A stretch of DNA of 64,000 nucleotides from Georgenia sp. SYP-B2076 (GCF_003991205.1 NZ_RXOZ01000003.1:1-64000), one strand, 5' to 3'; numbered from the stretch's first letter, positions 8,030 to 16,427 are shown. The notes: a model not told the origin generated them from the letters alone. Made by a program: numbers and translations.

Positions 8030-9901
8030 TTGACCAGCACCCGGCCCCTCGAGGACGAGACCACCGCCGTCAGCCCCGGCGCCCAGGAGAAGATCAGCGG
8101 CGAGCAGCCGGAGGACCTGCACACCGACGTCCTGATCATCGGGTCCGGCCCTGCCGGCGCCTCCGCGGCGCTGTTCCTGGCTACCTACGGCATCGACCAC
8201 ATCGCCATCACGAAGTACCGGTGGACGGCGAACACCCCACGTGCGCACATCACCAACCAGCGCACCGTCGAGATCATGCGCGACATGGGCATCGAGGACC
8301 AGCTCAACGCCCAGGCCACCCCGCACCACCTCATGGGCGACACCGTCTTCTGCTCCTCGCTGGCGGGCGACGAGATCGGCCGGGTCCGCACCTGGGGCAC
8401 CCACCCCCAGCGCGAGGCCGACTACGTCGAGGCCAGCCCCTCGCTGAACTGCGACCTGCCGCAGACCCTGTTCGAGCCGATCCTCGTCTCCAACGCCGCC
8501 TCGCGCGGCAGCCGGTTCCGGTTCGACACCGAGTACCTGTCCCTGACCCAGGACGGCACCGGCGTCACCGTCCGCGTGCGCGACCGCCTCTCGGGCCACG
8601 AGTACAACATCCGCGCCCGCTACGTCATCGCCGCGGACGGCGGCCGTTCCCAGGTGGCCAGGGACCTCGAGCTGCCGTTCGAGGGCCAGATGGACGTCGC
8701 CGGCTCGATGAACATCGTGTGCCACGTGGACCTGTCCGAGTACGTCGCCCACCGGCCCTCGGTGCTGTACTGGGTGCTCCAGCCCGGCGCCACGATCGGC
8801 GGCATCGGCCTGGGCCTGGTGCGCATGGTCCGGCCCTGGAACGAGTGGCTCATCACCTGGGGCTACGACATCAACCAGCCCCCGCCCGACCTCGACGAGC
8901 AGATGGCCGTCGACATCGTCCACGGCCTCATCGGCGACGACACCGTCCCGGTGACCATCCGGTCGCTGTCGCTGTGGGGTAACAACAAGATGTACGCCAC
9001 CCAGTACGCCAAGGGCCGCGTCTTCATCGCCGGCGACGCCGCCCACCGGCACCCGCCGTCGAACGGCCTCGGCTCCAACACCTCCATCCAGGACTCGTAC
9101 AACCTCGCCTGGAAGATCGCCCACGTCCTGGGGGGTCTGGCCGGCGAGGAGCTGCTGGCCAGCTACGACGCCGAGCGCGCCCCGGTGGGCAAGCAGATCG
9201 TGCTGCGCGCCAACAAGTCGATCGACGAGTTCGGCTCGTTCCTCGAGGCGCTGGGCGTGCAGGAGACCCAGGACGCCGAGCAGATGCAGGCGGCCATCGA
9301 CTCCCGCAAGGACGACACCCCCGCCGGCGCCCACAAGCGCGAGCTCCTCCGTGAGGCCATGCAGCTGAAGAACTACGAGTTCAACGCCCACGGCGTCGAG
9401 CTCGGCCAGCGCTACGCCTCCACCGCCGTCGTCCCGGACGGCACCCCGGAGCCGGCGTACACTCGCGACCCGGAGCTGTACTACCACCCGACCACCTGGC
9501 CCGGCGCGCGCCTGCCGCACGCGTGGCTCGGCAGGGACGGGCACAAGGTCTCCACCCACGACCTCGCCGGCAAGGGCCGCTTCACCGTCCTGACCGGCAT
9601 CGGCGGCCGGGCGTGGGTCGAGGCGGCGCGGGCCGTCGGCGCCGAGCTCGGTCTCGACATCGCCGCCTACGTCATCGGTCCCGGGCAGGATCTCACCGAC
9701 CTCTACGACGACTGGGCGCGCCTGAGCGGCGTCGAGGAGGGCGGCGTCGTGCTCGTGCGGCCCGACATGCACGTCGGGTGGCGGTCGGTCACCGCCGTCG
9801 ACGACCCGGCGGCCGCGCTCGACGAGGCGCTCCGCACGGTCCTCGCCCGACCGCGCAGCACGGACGCGGCCGAGGACGTCGAGGCGCTCGCCCAGGTGTG
9901 A
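8030..9901 (+). CDS. FAD-dependent phenol/resorcinol hydroxylase, TfdB-like
   Basis: A 623-residue class A flavin monooxygenase. It shows the FAD dinucleotide fold GSGPAGAS at about 38-45, a stretch very like 2,4-dichlorophenol 6-monooxygenase (NTPRAHITNQRT), the FAD ribityl-binding GDAAHRHPPSNGLGSNTSIQ and a thioredoxin-like C-terminus. The start is TTG at 8030, preceded by GGAGG with six bases spacing and placed one base after the dioxygenase stop. It probably hydroxylates resorcinol or a substituted phenol to hydroxyquinol; TfdB similarity means chlorophenols are possible. It ends the operon. Confidence 0.87.
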   Translation: MTSTRPLEDETTAVSPGAQEKISGEQPEDLHTDVLIIGSGPAGASAALFLATYGIDHIAITKYRWTANTPRAHITNQRTVEIMRDMGIEDQLNAQATPHHLMGDTVFCSSLAGDEIGRVRTWGTHPQREADYVEASPSLNCDLPQTLFEPILVSNAASRGSRFRFDTEYLSLTQDGTGVTVRVRDRLSGHEYNIRARYVIAADGGRSQVARDLELPFEGQMDVAGSMNIVCHVDLSEYVAHRPSVLYWVLQPGATIGGIGLGLVRMVRPWNEWLITWGYDINQPPPDLDEQMAVDIVHGLIGDDTVPVTIRSLSLWGNNKMYATQYAKGRVFIAGDAAHRHPPSNGLGSNTSIQDSYNLAWKIAHVLGGLAGEELLASYDAERAPVGKQIVLRANKSIDEFGSFLEALGVQETQDAEQMQAAIDSRKDDTPAGAHKRELLREAMQLKNYEFNAHGVELGQRYASTAVVPDGTPEPAYTRDPELYYHPTTWPGARLPHAWLGRDGHKVSTHDLAGKGRFTVLTGIGGRAWVEAARAVGAELGLDIAAYVIGPGQDLTDLYDDWARLSGVEEGGVVLVRPDMHVGWRSVTAVDDPAAALDEALRTVLARPRSTDAAEDVEALAQV

Positions 9902-9910
9902 CGTGGCGGG

Positions 9911-10123
9911 CTACTCGCTGAGCCCGGCGGTGCGGTCGAGCCGGAGCTCCTCGACGTCGAGGTGCGCCTGGACCTGCCGGAGCACGGTGTCGTCGATGTG
10001 CCGCTCGTCCCGGAGCCGGATCACGGTGGCGCGCTTCCGGGCGAGGAGCGCGAGGCGGAGCTCGGTGTACTCGTCGTCCAGCTGCGCGGCGTCGGCGGGT
10101 GCGCTGGTCTCGGTGTCGCGTGC
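9911..10123 (-). pseudogene. C-terminal remnant of a CPA1-type Na+/H+ antiporter
   Basis: On the minus strand a start-less frame ending in TAG (9913-9911) reads ...LDDEYTELRLALLARKR, then RLRDERHIDDTVLRQVQ and AHLDVEELRLDRTAGLSE. This is the hydrophilic tail seen at the end of many actinobacterial NhaP/CPA1 antiporters. The membrane domain that should precede it is absent: sequence upstream switches to an unrelated fragment. It is therefore a deletion scar, with its 3' end facing the monooxygenase gene. Confidence 0.55.
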
Positions 10124-10126
10124 CCG

Positions 10127-10270
10127 CAGGCCGACGCCGGGCTGCAGCTCAACGTCTACACCGCCGTCCCCGGCTCCCCCTCCGACGACGGCCTCAAGCT
10201 GCTCGAGTCCTGGGCGGCAACCGTCGCGGGAACGACCGAAACGACGCGGGCCGCGGCGCCGCTACCGTGA
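10127..10270 (+). pseudogene. C-terminal remnant of an MmyB-like helix-turn-helix regulator
   Basis: The plus-strand frame reads GLQLNVYTAVPGSPSDDGLK followed by LLESWAA and a short tail to the stop at 10268-10270. The VYTAxPGSPSxxxLxLL pattern is the characteristic end of MmyB-type regulators (XRE helix-turn-helix plus ligand-binding domain). Neither the helix-turn-helix nor most of the ligand domain is present, and it directly abuts the antiporter remnant on the opposite strand. Confidence 0.5.
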
Positions 10271-10275
10271 CCGCC

Positions 10276-10470
10276 ATGACGACAGCATCGGACACGTTCC
10301 ACGGGCCCGCCACGGAAGACTTTGATCGCGCCGACGTGGTGACCCTGCCGGACGTCATCCAGTCCGTCCTGATGTGGACCGGCGCACTGCTTGCCGTGGC
10401 CGCACTGGTGGTCCTGGGCGGCGCCTGGCTCATCCACAAGCGTCGAGCGCGCGCGGACCAGCGCCCGTGA
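10276..10470 (+). CDS. Small single-pass membrane protein
   Basis: A 64-residue protein with a polar N-terminus (DRADVVTLPDVIQ), one hydrophobic segment of about 22 residues and a basic tail (HKRRARADQR), so an N-out/C-in orientation is likely. The stop overlaps the GTG start of the next tiny gene (GTGA). No family is recognised and there is no strong ribosome site; an in-frame GTG three codons upstream is an alternative start. It could be a genuine small gene or part of the deletion scar to its left. Confidence 0.45.
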   Translation: MTTASDTFHGPATEDFDRADVVTLPDVIQSVLMWTGALLAVAALVVLGGAWLIHKRRARADQRP

Positions 10471-10658
10471 CGCTCCCCCCGATCCTCGCCACTGGCGGCC
10501 TCGTGCTCCTCGTCGGGGGGCTCGTCCTCGCCCTGTCTCTGCCGGCGGACCAGGCGTGGTTTGCCTGGATGGGTGATCAGTCGTTCGCCGCGGGCGTCGT
10601 GGCGTCCGGGCGCAGTACTGTCCCCGGGGCGACCCCAGCCACCCGAACGAGACGGTGA
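10467..10658 (+). CDS. Second small hydrophobic protein, coupled to the previous one
   Basis: A 63-residue frame beginning with GTG that overlaps the stop of the upstream gene (GTGA). It has a hydrophobic helix rich in G/V/L (residues 8-27), a polar segment with W-F-A-W-M-G-D, and a Thr/Arg-rich end. No similarity is recognised. The coupled arrangement argues for expression with its partner, but both could be chance frames in high-GC DNA. Confidence 0.35.
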   Translation: MTLPPILATGGLVLLVGGLVLALSLPADQAWFAWMGDQSFAAGVVASGRSTVPGATPATRTRR

Positions 10659-10751
10659 AGTACTTCCGCTGACCTGCTGTCGGCGGCTCCCATGACCCAG
10701 GCCTCGGCACGGGGCCCGAGACTCGAGGTGGGCCAAGCATCCCCACACGAG

Positions 10752-10790
10752 AAAACGGCGCCATCCCGACTCGCGCAGGGATGACGCCGC
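10752..10790 (-). terminator. Intrinsic terminator of tRNA-Arg
   Basis: Minus strand: a 12-bp stem (10789-10778 with 10767-10756, one G-U pair) and a 10-base loop, followed by TTTT (10755-10752). It starts 10 bases past the tRNA 3' end, a textbook rho-independent terminator. Confidence 0.85.
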
Positions 10791-10798
10791 TTGTGCTG

Positions 10799-10871
10799 TG
10801 CGCCCGAAGGGACTCGAACCCCCAACCTTCTGATCCGTAGTCAGATGCTCTATCCATTGAGCTACGGGCGC
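10799..10871 (-). tRNA. tRNA-Arg (anticodon ACG)
   Basis: A 73-base cloverleaf with acceptor stem GCGCCCG/CGGGCGC, discriminator A, anticodon stem TCTGA/TCAGA and loop CTACGGA (ACG, read as ICG), and T-loop GTTCGAGTC. CCA is not encoded. It would decode CGU/CGC/CGA. Confidence 0.96.
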
Positions 10872-10998
10872 ATGGCCGCTTGGGCCAAGAAGGACTCTAG
10901 CGCGCCCGCCCGGCGCGATCCAATCCTGCGCCCGTGACGGTGATCACGAGGCCCCGGCCCATCCATGCCGCGGCCGGGCGCGCTGCCAGGAACGACGG

Positions 10999-11023
10999 AC
11001 GCCCCGAACGAGGTTCGGGGCGT
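10999..11023 (-). terminator. Hairpin after tRNA-Ser(GCT)
   Basis: ACGCCCCGAAC (10999-11009) pairs perfectly with GTTCGGGGCGT (11013-11023) around a three-base loop, 25 bases past the tRNA-Ser 3' end. There is no T-run on either side. Confidence 0.6.
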
Positions 11024-11047
11024 CCTAGGACCCTGTCGGGACCGTGG

Positions 11048-11136
11048 CGGAGACGGTGGGATTTGAACCCACGGACGGGTTGCCCCGTCACATCCTTAGC
11101 AGGGATGCGCACTAGACCGGACTATGCGACGTCTCC
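11048..11136 (-). tRNA. tRNA-Ser (anticodon GCT)
   Basis: An 89-base class II tRNA with acceptor GGAGACG/CGTCTCC, discriminator G, anticodon stem CATCC/GGATG and loop CTGCTAA (GCT), and a long variable arm. CCA is not encoded. It decodes AGC/AGU. Confidence 0.96.
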
Positions 11137-11354
11137 AAGTCGGTGCCCACGTTACCTGGCCGGGGCCGTCCGGCCAAAAGCGGCCCGACCCGCGGCGGCG
11201 GGCGACGTCGTCACAGTGGCACCTGCCCAGACCTTCGTGACGGATGCCCCGCACGCGCGGGGCGGGGAGGTTCATGATGAGAGCGGACGCCTCGCCGGCA
11301 GGGGGCCGGGCCACCGGCCGGTGGAGCTCACCGTCACGAGACACGGAGGATCCG

Positions 11355-12470
11355 ATGCAGTTCTCCTTCGAGACCTCTCCCGCGCGGGTCGTGTTCGGTC
11401 GCGGTGCCGTCACGTCCGAGCTGCAGGCGGAGGTCGAACGCCTCGGCGTCGAGCGGTTGATGGTGGTCGTCGACAGCACGTGGGAGCTCCTGGCCCGGAG
11501 GGTGACCGCCCCCTTCGCCGAGGCCACGGCGGCGTGGTTCGCCGACGTCGAACCTCATGTGCCCGTGCAGGTCGCCGATCGTGCGGTCGCCCTGGCGCGG
11601 CGGTCACGGGCCGACGGTCTCCTCAGCATCGGCGGTGGCTCCACCACCGGCACCGCCAAGATCGTCGCCCGGGAGACCGGCGTGCCGATCCTGGCCGTCC
11701 CCACCACGTACGCCGGTTCGGAGATGACGCCGGTCTGGGGGCTCACCCGGGCGGGACGCCTGGAGACGGGCACCGAGCCGGCGGTCCAGCCCCGCACGGT
11801 CATCCTCGACCCGGACGTGACCGACCGGCTCCCGGCCAGGCTCGCCGTCGCGTCGGGCCTGAACGCCATGGCGCACGTCGTGGAGGCGCACTGGGCGCCG
11901 CGCGCCAACCCGGTGAGCTCCGCCCTCGCCGACGAGGCCACGAAGGCGCTCGCCACGGGGCTCCGGGCGATCGGTACGGACAGCCTCAGCCGGGCGGGCT
12001 CACCCGAGATGGCGCTGCGCGACCCGGTGGGCGCGTGGGCGGGCACCCTCGCGGACGCGGGCGAACAGCTTCTTTACGGCGCCTTCCTGGCCGGCTCGAC
12101 GTTCGCGGTCACCGGAACCGGGCTGCACCACAAGATCTGCCAGATCCTCGCCGGGCAGTTCAACCTCCCGCACGCCGCGACGCACGCCGTCGTCCTGCCG
12201 AACGTGCTGGCCCTGAACGCCCCCGCCATACCGGCGGTCACCGACCGGATCGCCCGCGCCCTGAGCGCGGACGACGCGGTGGCGGGCGTGCGCCGGCTCT
12301 ACGCCGACGTCGGCGCCCCTCGGACGCTGGCCGACCTGGGGCTGCGGGCCGAACAGCTCGAGGAGGCGATCGACCGCGTGAGCGCCGCGCTGCCCATCGC
12401 GAACCCCCGCCCGGTCGGGAGCGCGGAGGTGCGGGCGGTCCTCAGGAACGCGTTCGGCCACGCGGCCTGA
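11355..12470 (+). CDS. Second maleylacetate reductase-type dehydrogenase
   Basis: A 371-residue paralogue of the protein at 5942-7054. It has the same [10 protein letters not shown] nucleotide motif, the [15 protein letters not shown] stretch and HHKICQILAGQFNLPHAATH near the metal site. The ATG at 11355 follows GGAGGA with ideal spacing. It stands alone between tRNA-Ser and the amidase gene, with no dioxygenase beside it. It probably reduces maleylacetate or a close analogue; an orphan role for another ring-fission product is possible. Confidence 0.85.
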   Translation: MQFSFETSPARVVFGRGAVTSELQAEVERLGVERLMVVVDSTWELLARRVTAPFAEATAAWFADVEPHVPVQVADRAVALARRSRADGLLSIGGGSTTGTAKIVARETGVPILAVPTTYAGSEMTPVWGLTRAGRLETGTEPAVQPRTVILDPDVTDRLPARLAVASGLNAMAHVVEAHWAPRANPVSSALADEATKALATGLRAIGTDSLSRAGSPEMALRDPVGAWAGTLADAGEQLLYGAFLAGSTFAVTGTGLHHKICQILAGQFNLPHAATHAVVLPNVLALNAPAIPAVTDRIARALSADDAVAGVRRLYADVGAPRTLADLGLRAEQLEEAIDRVSAALPIANPRPVGSAEVRAVLRNAFGHAA

Positions 12471-12511
12471 CCAGCGCCGCGAACGGCGGGCGGTTCTCTG
12501 CCATGGGTTGA

Positions 12512-13714
12512 TCAGTCGGGGATGACCGCCTGGTAGTCGTCGATGAGGTCGACGAGCTCGGTCTTGATCCGGGGGTAGAGCTGGTTGCCCGGGCAGGCTG
12601 TCTCTCCGACGCTTCGGTGGCCGACCACCCGGTTCATGGCCTTGCCCTTGGGCCCCTTGGCCTTGCCGGAGGTCGAGATGCCGTGAACCGCGAACTTCCA
12701 CGCGGTCACCTGCGCGACGGTGCGGAAGGCGGCCTCGGGCACCGGGGCCGCGTCGAAGTCACCCAGGACGGATATGCCGAAGGTCGTGCGGTTGACGCTC
12801 TTGGCGTGCGCACCGATGACGGCCTTGTCGAGGCCGCCGTAGCGGCCCTCCCAGGCACGGCCGTAGGCGTCGACGAGGACGTTGTAGCCGATGTCCCCCC
12901 AGCCCCGGGACTTGGCGTGGAAGGTGTAGATGCCCCGGATGATGGCCGGGACGTCCTCGGGGGCGTAGCCGTTGGCGCCGGCGGTGTGGTGCACCACCAC
13001 ACCGGTGACCTTGCCCTTCTCGGGCGCCCAGGTGCGGATCGACTCGTCCGCACCCCAGTCGGCGCGGGTGCGGATCCTGGGGACGTCGGAGGTGATGGCG
13101 GACGTCTCCGGCGCCCCGACCGGGGCGGCGGCGTCGGCGGGGCTCGTGCCCGGGTCGACGATCACCAGCCGCGGGTCGGACGGCACGGTGCCGGGCGCCC
13201 CGGTGAGGGTGACCTCGACCTCGTCGGCGTCGAGGACGGCCATGGGCTCGGTGCCGCCGCGCATCCCCGCGGCGGCCTCCTCGGCGCCGGTCGCGGCGGT
13301 GATCTCCAGGTCCGTCCAGCCGGACCACGTCTCTCCCTCCCTGCTCCGCAGGGAGGCGGTCATGCCTGCGCCGGCCTCGGTTCCCGCCCAGGTCACACCG
13401 ACGACGACGAGGTCACCGGCGCGGCCGGAGACCGAGACCCGCTCGGTGGTGGGAGCGGCGATGGCCGCGCGGGGCGCTCGGGCCATCTCGAGGGTCTGGA
13501 GGCCGGCGGTGACGGGGACGGCGCCCTCGACGGTCGCCGTCGTACTGGCCGGCGGTGCAGCCGCCGCCACGGCGGGTGCGCCGTCGTCGGACGTGGCCGC
13601 CGCACGGGTGTCGCGCGTCGGCGGTGCGGCGGCCTGAGCGGCGGAGGCGGGGACGACGAGCAGGGCCAGGGCCAGCCCGAGGGTGGCGGGGCGCGTGAGG
13701 GCACGAGAGGTCAC
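12512..13714 (-). CDS. Secreted N-acetylmuramoyl-L-alanine amidase (PGRP domain)
   Basis: A 400-residue exported peptidoglycan amidase. The GTG start at 13714 follows AGGAGA and gives a signal peptide (basic start, LGLALALLVV core, ASAAQA cleavage region). An Ala-rich linker and a beta-type middle domain precede a C-terminal amidase_2/PGRP domain with the zinc site VVHHTAG near residue 242, then FGISVLGDF and GHRSVGETACPG. The frame extends upstream into the tRNA-Ser gene, which rules out earlier starts. The gene converges with the maleylacetate reductase gene. Confidence 0.88.
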   Translation of the reverse strand: MTSRALTRPATLGLALALLVVPASAAQAAAPPTRDTRAAATSDDGAPAVAAAAPPASTTATVEGAVPVTAGLQTLEMARAPRAAIAAPTTERVSVSGRAGDLVVVGVTWAGTEAGAGMTASLRSREGETWSGWTDLEITAATGAEEAAAGMRGGTEPMAVLDADEVEVTLTGAPGTVPSDPRLVIVDPGTSPADAAAPVGAPETSAITSDVPRIRTRADWGADESIRTWAPEKGKVTGVVVHHTAGANGYAPEDVPAIIRGIYTFHAKSRGWGDIGYNVLVDAYGRAWEGRYGGLDKAVIGAHAKSVNRTTFGISVLGDFDAAPVPEAAFRTVAQVTAWKFAVHGISTSGKAKGPKGKAMNRVVGHRSVGETACPGNQLYPRIKTELVDLIDDYQAVIPD

Positions 13715-13822
13715 GAGATCTCCTGCGCTTCTTCGGGGGAGACGGACATCGGTCGTCCCCAGCGTCCCACAGGTCACACCCGTATCGCCCGACTTACCGC
13801 AACGGCATGAGGTACCCGACGG

Positions 13823-13907
13823 CGGAGGGCAAGGGATTCGAACCCTTGGTGGGTTGCCCCACAACGGTTTTCAAGACCGTCACATTCGGCCGCTCTGTCA
13901 GCCCTCC
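13823..13907 (-). tRNA. tRNA-Ser (anticodon TGA)
   Basis: An 85-base class II tRNA with acceptor GGAGGGC/GCCCTCC, discriminator G, anticodon stem ACGGT/ACCGT and loop CTTGAAA (TGA), a long variable arm and T-loop GTTCGAATC. CCA is not encoded. It decodes UCA/UCG and is the second serine tRNA within 3 kb. Confidence 0.96.
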
Positions 13908-14018
13908 TTGCCGCGCGCGGCCGGGGCCGAGATGCGCAGCGGCGACCAGTCTACGGTGACCGCAACGCCGGAACGGCTGGTCAGCGCCCGGGCGAGCCAC
14001 CCCGGGCAAGATGGGCCC

Positions 14019-14987
14019 ATGCGCGCGATCACGATCACCGACGACCACGACCTCGAGCTCTCCGACGTCCCCGACCCCCGGCCCGGCCCCGGCGAGGTCC
14101 TCGTCAAGGTGGCCGCGGCGGGCGTCAACCGGGCCGACATCCTCCAGCGCGCCGGCCACTACCCGCCCCCGCCCGGGACGAGCGACCTCATGGGCCTCGA
14201 GGTCTCGGGCACCGTCGCCGGGCTCGGCGACGGCGTCACCGGGTGGCAGGTCGGCGACGAGGTCGCGGCGCTGCTCGCGGGCGGCGGCTACGCCGAGCTC
14301 GTGACCGCCCCGGCCACCCAGCTGCTGCCCGTGCCCAGCTCCGTGAGCCTCGTCGACGCCGCCGCGCTGCCGGAGGCCGCCTGCACCGCCTGGGCCAACC
14401 TCATCCACTCCGGCCGCCTGGGCGCCGTCGAGACGGTGCTCGTCCACGGCGGGTCGGGCGGCGTCGGGTCGGTCGCGATCCAGCTCGCCGCCGCCGTCGG
14501 CGCCCGGGTGCTCACCACGGCCGGGGGACCCGAGCGGGCGGCCCGCTGCCGCGAGCTCGGCGCGGACGTCGCGATCGACTACCGCGCCGGCGACGTCGCC
14601 CGGGCCGTGCGCGACGCGACGGACGGACGCGGGGTGGACGTCATCCTCGACGTCCTCGGCGCCGGCGCCCTGACCGACAACGTCGCGATGCTCGCCACGG
14701 GCGGGCGGCTCGTCGTCATCGGCACGCAGAAGGGCCGCAAGGGCGAGCTGGACCTCGGCCGCCTGATGACGAAGCGGGCCAGCATCCACGCCTCGACGCT
14801 GCGCGCCCGCCCGCTCGCGGAGAAGGCGGCCGTCGTGGCGGACGTCCGCGCGCGCGTCTGGCCCATGCTCGACGACGGCCGCCTGCGCCCGGTCGTCGCG
14901 GAGCGGCTCCCCCTCGCGGACGCCGCCCGGGCGCACGAGCTCCTCGACTCGGGCACGGTCTTCGGCAAGGTGCTGCTGCTGCCCTGA
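14019..14987 (+). CDS. NADPH:quinone oxidoreductase (zinc-free MDR family)
   Basis: A 322-residue medium-chain reductase. The GroES-like N-terminus (GVNRADILQRAGHYPPPPG, LEVSGTV) is followed by a Rossmann domain with the nucleotide motif HGGSGGVGSVAIQLA near residue 150, and the cysteine ligands of zinc alcohol dehydrogenases are missing. This is the QOR/PIG3 group, which reduces quinones or enones with NADPH. It is monocistronic and ends 14 bases before the convergent AGE-family gene. Confidence 0.88.
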   Translation: MRAITITDDHDLELSDVPDPRPGPGEVLVKVAAAGVNRADILQRAGHYPPPPGTSDLMGLEVSGTVAGLGDGVTGWQVGDEVAALLAGGGYAELVTAPATQLLPVPSSVSLVDAAALPEAACTAWANLIHSGRLGAVETVLVHGGSGGVGSVAIQLAAAVGARVLTTAGGPERAARCRELGADVAIDYRAGDVARAVRDATDGRGVDVILDVLGAGALTDNVAMLATGGRLVVIGTQKGRKGELDLGRLMTKRASIHASTLRARPLAEKAAVVADVRARVWPMLDDGRLRPVVAERLPLADAARAHELLDSGTVFGKVLLLP

Positions 14988-15001
14988 CGCCGGCGCCCGG
15001 C

Positions 15002-16321
15002 CTACCCCTCGAGCAGCCCCGCGGCGAGGGCGACGGCGAGCGCGGGGGCCAGCGGCAGCCGGGGCAGCACGGTGGCCTGGTAGGCGTGGTAGACGTCGGG
15101 CCGGCCCGACCAGGTGCCCGAGCTGGGCGCGTTCGCGGGGCTGAGCTCGTGGTGCCACCGGCCGGGGGCCTCGATGAAGTGGGTGCGGGCGTACGCCCAC
15201 CAGGTGCGGTACCAGTGCTCGACGTCGAGCGCGGCGGCGGCGTCCTGGCCGCCGCCGGCGGCGTCCTGGCCGGCGGCGTGGAGCGCGGCGGCGGCGCCGA
15301 TGCCCTCGCACACCACCCAGTGCATGCGCTCGCGCACCACCGGGCGGCCGTCGAAGTCGACGGTGTAGACGAACCCGTCCGCGCCGTCGGGCGCCCAGCC
15401 CTCGCGCACGGCCGCGGCGAACAGCGCCCGCGGGCCCTCGAGCATCCACGGCTCGGTGGCCCGCCCTCGGGCCTCGAGCGCCGCGCGCAGCTGCAGCGTC
15501 AGGCGCGACCACTCCAGCCAGTGCCCGACCGTGGACCCGAACGGCCGGAACTGGTGCGCGGGCTCGTCGCGGTGATGGTCGAGCTGCGGCTCCCACGCGG
15601 GCGTGAAGTGCTCCGGGAGGCGCCAGGCGTGCTCGCGCGCGAAGCCGTCGATCAGGCGCCGGGCGATGCGCAGCGCCCGGTCCAGGAACACGTCGTCCCC
15701 GGTGACGTCCGCGACGGCGAGGTAGGCCTCGACCGTGTGCATGTTGGCGTTGGCGCCGCGGTAGTCCTCCGGCGTCGTAAAGGCGCGGTCCCAGCCCTCG
15801 AGGACCATGCCCTCGTCCTCGCGCCAGAAGCGCTCGCGGTGCACGCGGACGGCCTCCGCGAGGAGGTCCGCGGCGCCGGGCCGGCCGGCCGCCGTCGCCG
15901 AGGCCGCCGCGAGCAGGACGAAGGCGTGTGGGTAGGCCTCCTTGCGGGCGCCGGCCTCGCCGGCCGGGCGCGCCGGGGCCGCACCGCCTTGTTGCGGCGC
16001 CGCGGCATCCCCGCCCGCCCCCGGCGCGGTTGCCTCGACGGCGCTGAACCAGCCGCCGTGCTCGCCGTCGGCGAAGGTGGTGCTCAGGGCTCGGACGCCG
16101 TGGTCGGCCAGCTCGGCGCACCCGTCGCGGCCGCGGAGCGCGCCGAGGGCGAACACGTGGGTCATCCGGCTGGTGATCCACAGCTCGGTGCGGCCCGGGT
16201 CCGGCACGGTGCCGGCGTCGTCGAGGTACCCGAAGCCGAGGGGGGTGCGGGAGCCGCGGGCGAAGTCGAGGAGGGCGTCCCCCTCCGCGTCGAGCCAGTC
16301 GGTCGTGGGTGGGGTGAGCAT
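15002..16321 (-). CDS. AGE-family sugar epimerase/isomerase
   Basis: A 439-residue (alpha/alpha)6-barrel protein of the N-acylglucosamine 2-epimerase superfamily, which includes mannose, cellobiose and sulfoquinovose isomerases. The segments ELWITSRMTHVFALGAL, FGSTVGHWLEWSRL, EHWYRTWWAYARTHFIE and a late WHHELSP are typical active-site regions with conserved His. It follows the sugar ABC transporter operon on the same strand after 137 bases, so it may act on the imported sugar. A G-Q-D-A-A repeat near residues 350-370 comes from a short DNA duplication. The exact substrate is unknown. Confidence 0.8.
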   Translation of the reverse strand: MLTPPTTDWLDAEGDALLDFARGSRTPLGFGYLDDAGTVPDPGRTELWITSRMTHVFALGALRGRDGCAELADHGVRALSTTFADGEHGGWFSAVEATAPGAGGDAAAPQQGGAAPARPAGEAGARKEAYPHAFVLLAAASATAAGRPGAADLLAEAVRVHRERFWREDEGMVLEGWDRAFTTPEDYRGANANMHTVEAYLAVADVTGDDVFLDRALRIARRLIDGFAREHAWRLPEHFTPAWEPQLDHHRDEPAHQFRPFGSTVGHWLEWSRLTLQLRAALEARGRATEPWMLEGPRALFAAAVREGWAPDGADGFVYTVDFDGRPVVRERMHWVVCEGIGAAAALHAAGQDAAGGGQDAAAALDVEHWYRTWWAYARTHFIEAPGRWHHELSPANAPSSGTWSGRPDVYHAYQATVLPRLPLAPALAVALAAGLLEG

Positions 16322-16385
16322 GGGGCTCCTGTCCGGGCCGGTGGTGCCACGGCCGGGGCCGACCGCGGCGCTGCGGCGACGTGGG

Positions 16386-16427
16386 CGTCACCGCGACGAC
16401 GTCGGCGTCACCGCGGCGACGTCGCAC
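16386..16427. repeat. Short tandem repeat upstream of the epimerase gene
   Basis: GGCGTCACCGCGRCGACGTC occurs twice in direct succession between the permease stop and the epimerase start. It may be slippage-derived; no regulatory role is evident. Confidence 0.5.

Noticed and set aside
7979-9772. A 597-codon leftward open frame
   Set aside because: It lies opposite the FAD monooxygenase, which has clear motifs; the leftward product is low-complexity.
9962-10270. A 102-codon gene from the ATG at 9962
   Set aside because: Its first half is the antisense of the antiporter tail; only the last 48 codons resemble a protein end, so it was split into two remnants.
10799-10871. Integration site of a genomic island at tRNA-Arg
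   Set aside because: No integrase gene and no second copy of the tRNA 3' end were found in the window.
11246-11261. Short palindrome CCCCGCACGCGCGGGG as a terminator
   Set aside because: It lies upstream of the second maleylacetate reductase gene rather than behind any gene; the stem is short and GC-rich DNA produces such cases often.
13715-13864. Earlier start of the amidase gene at 13864
   Set aside because: It would place coding sequence inside tRNA-Ser(TGA) and bury the signal peptide; the GTG at 13714 has a good ribosome site.
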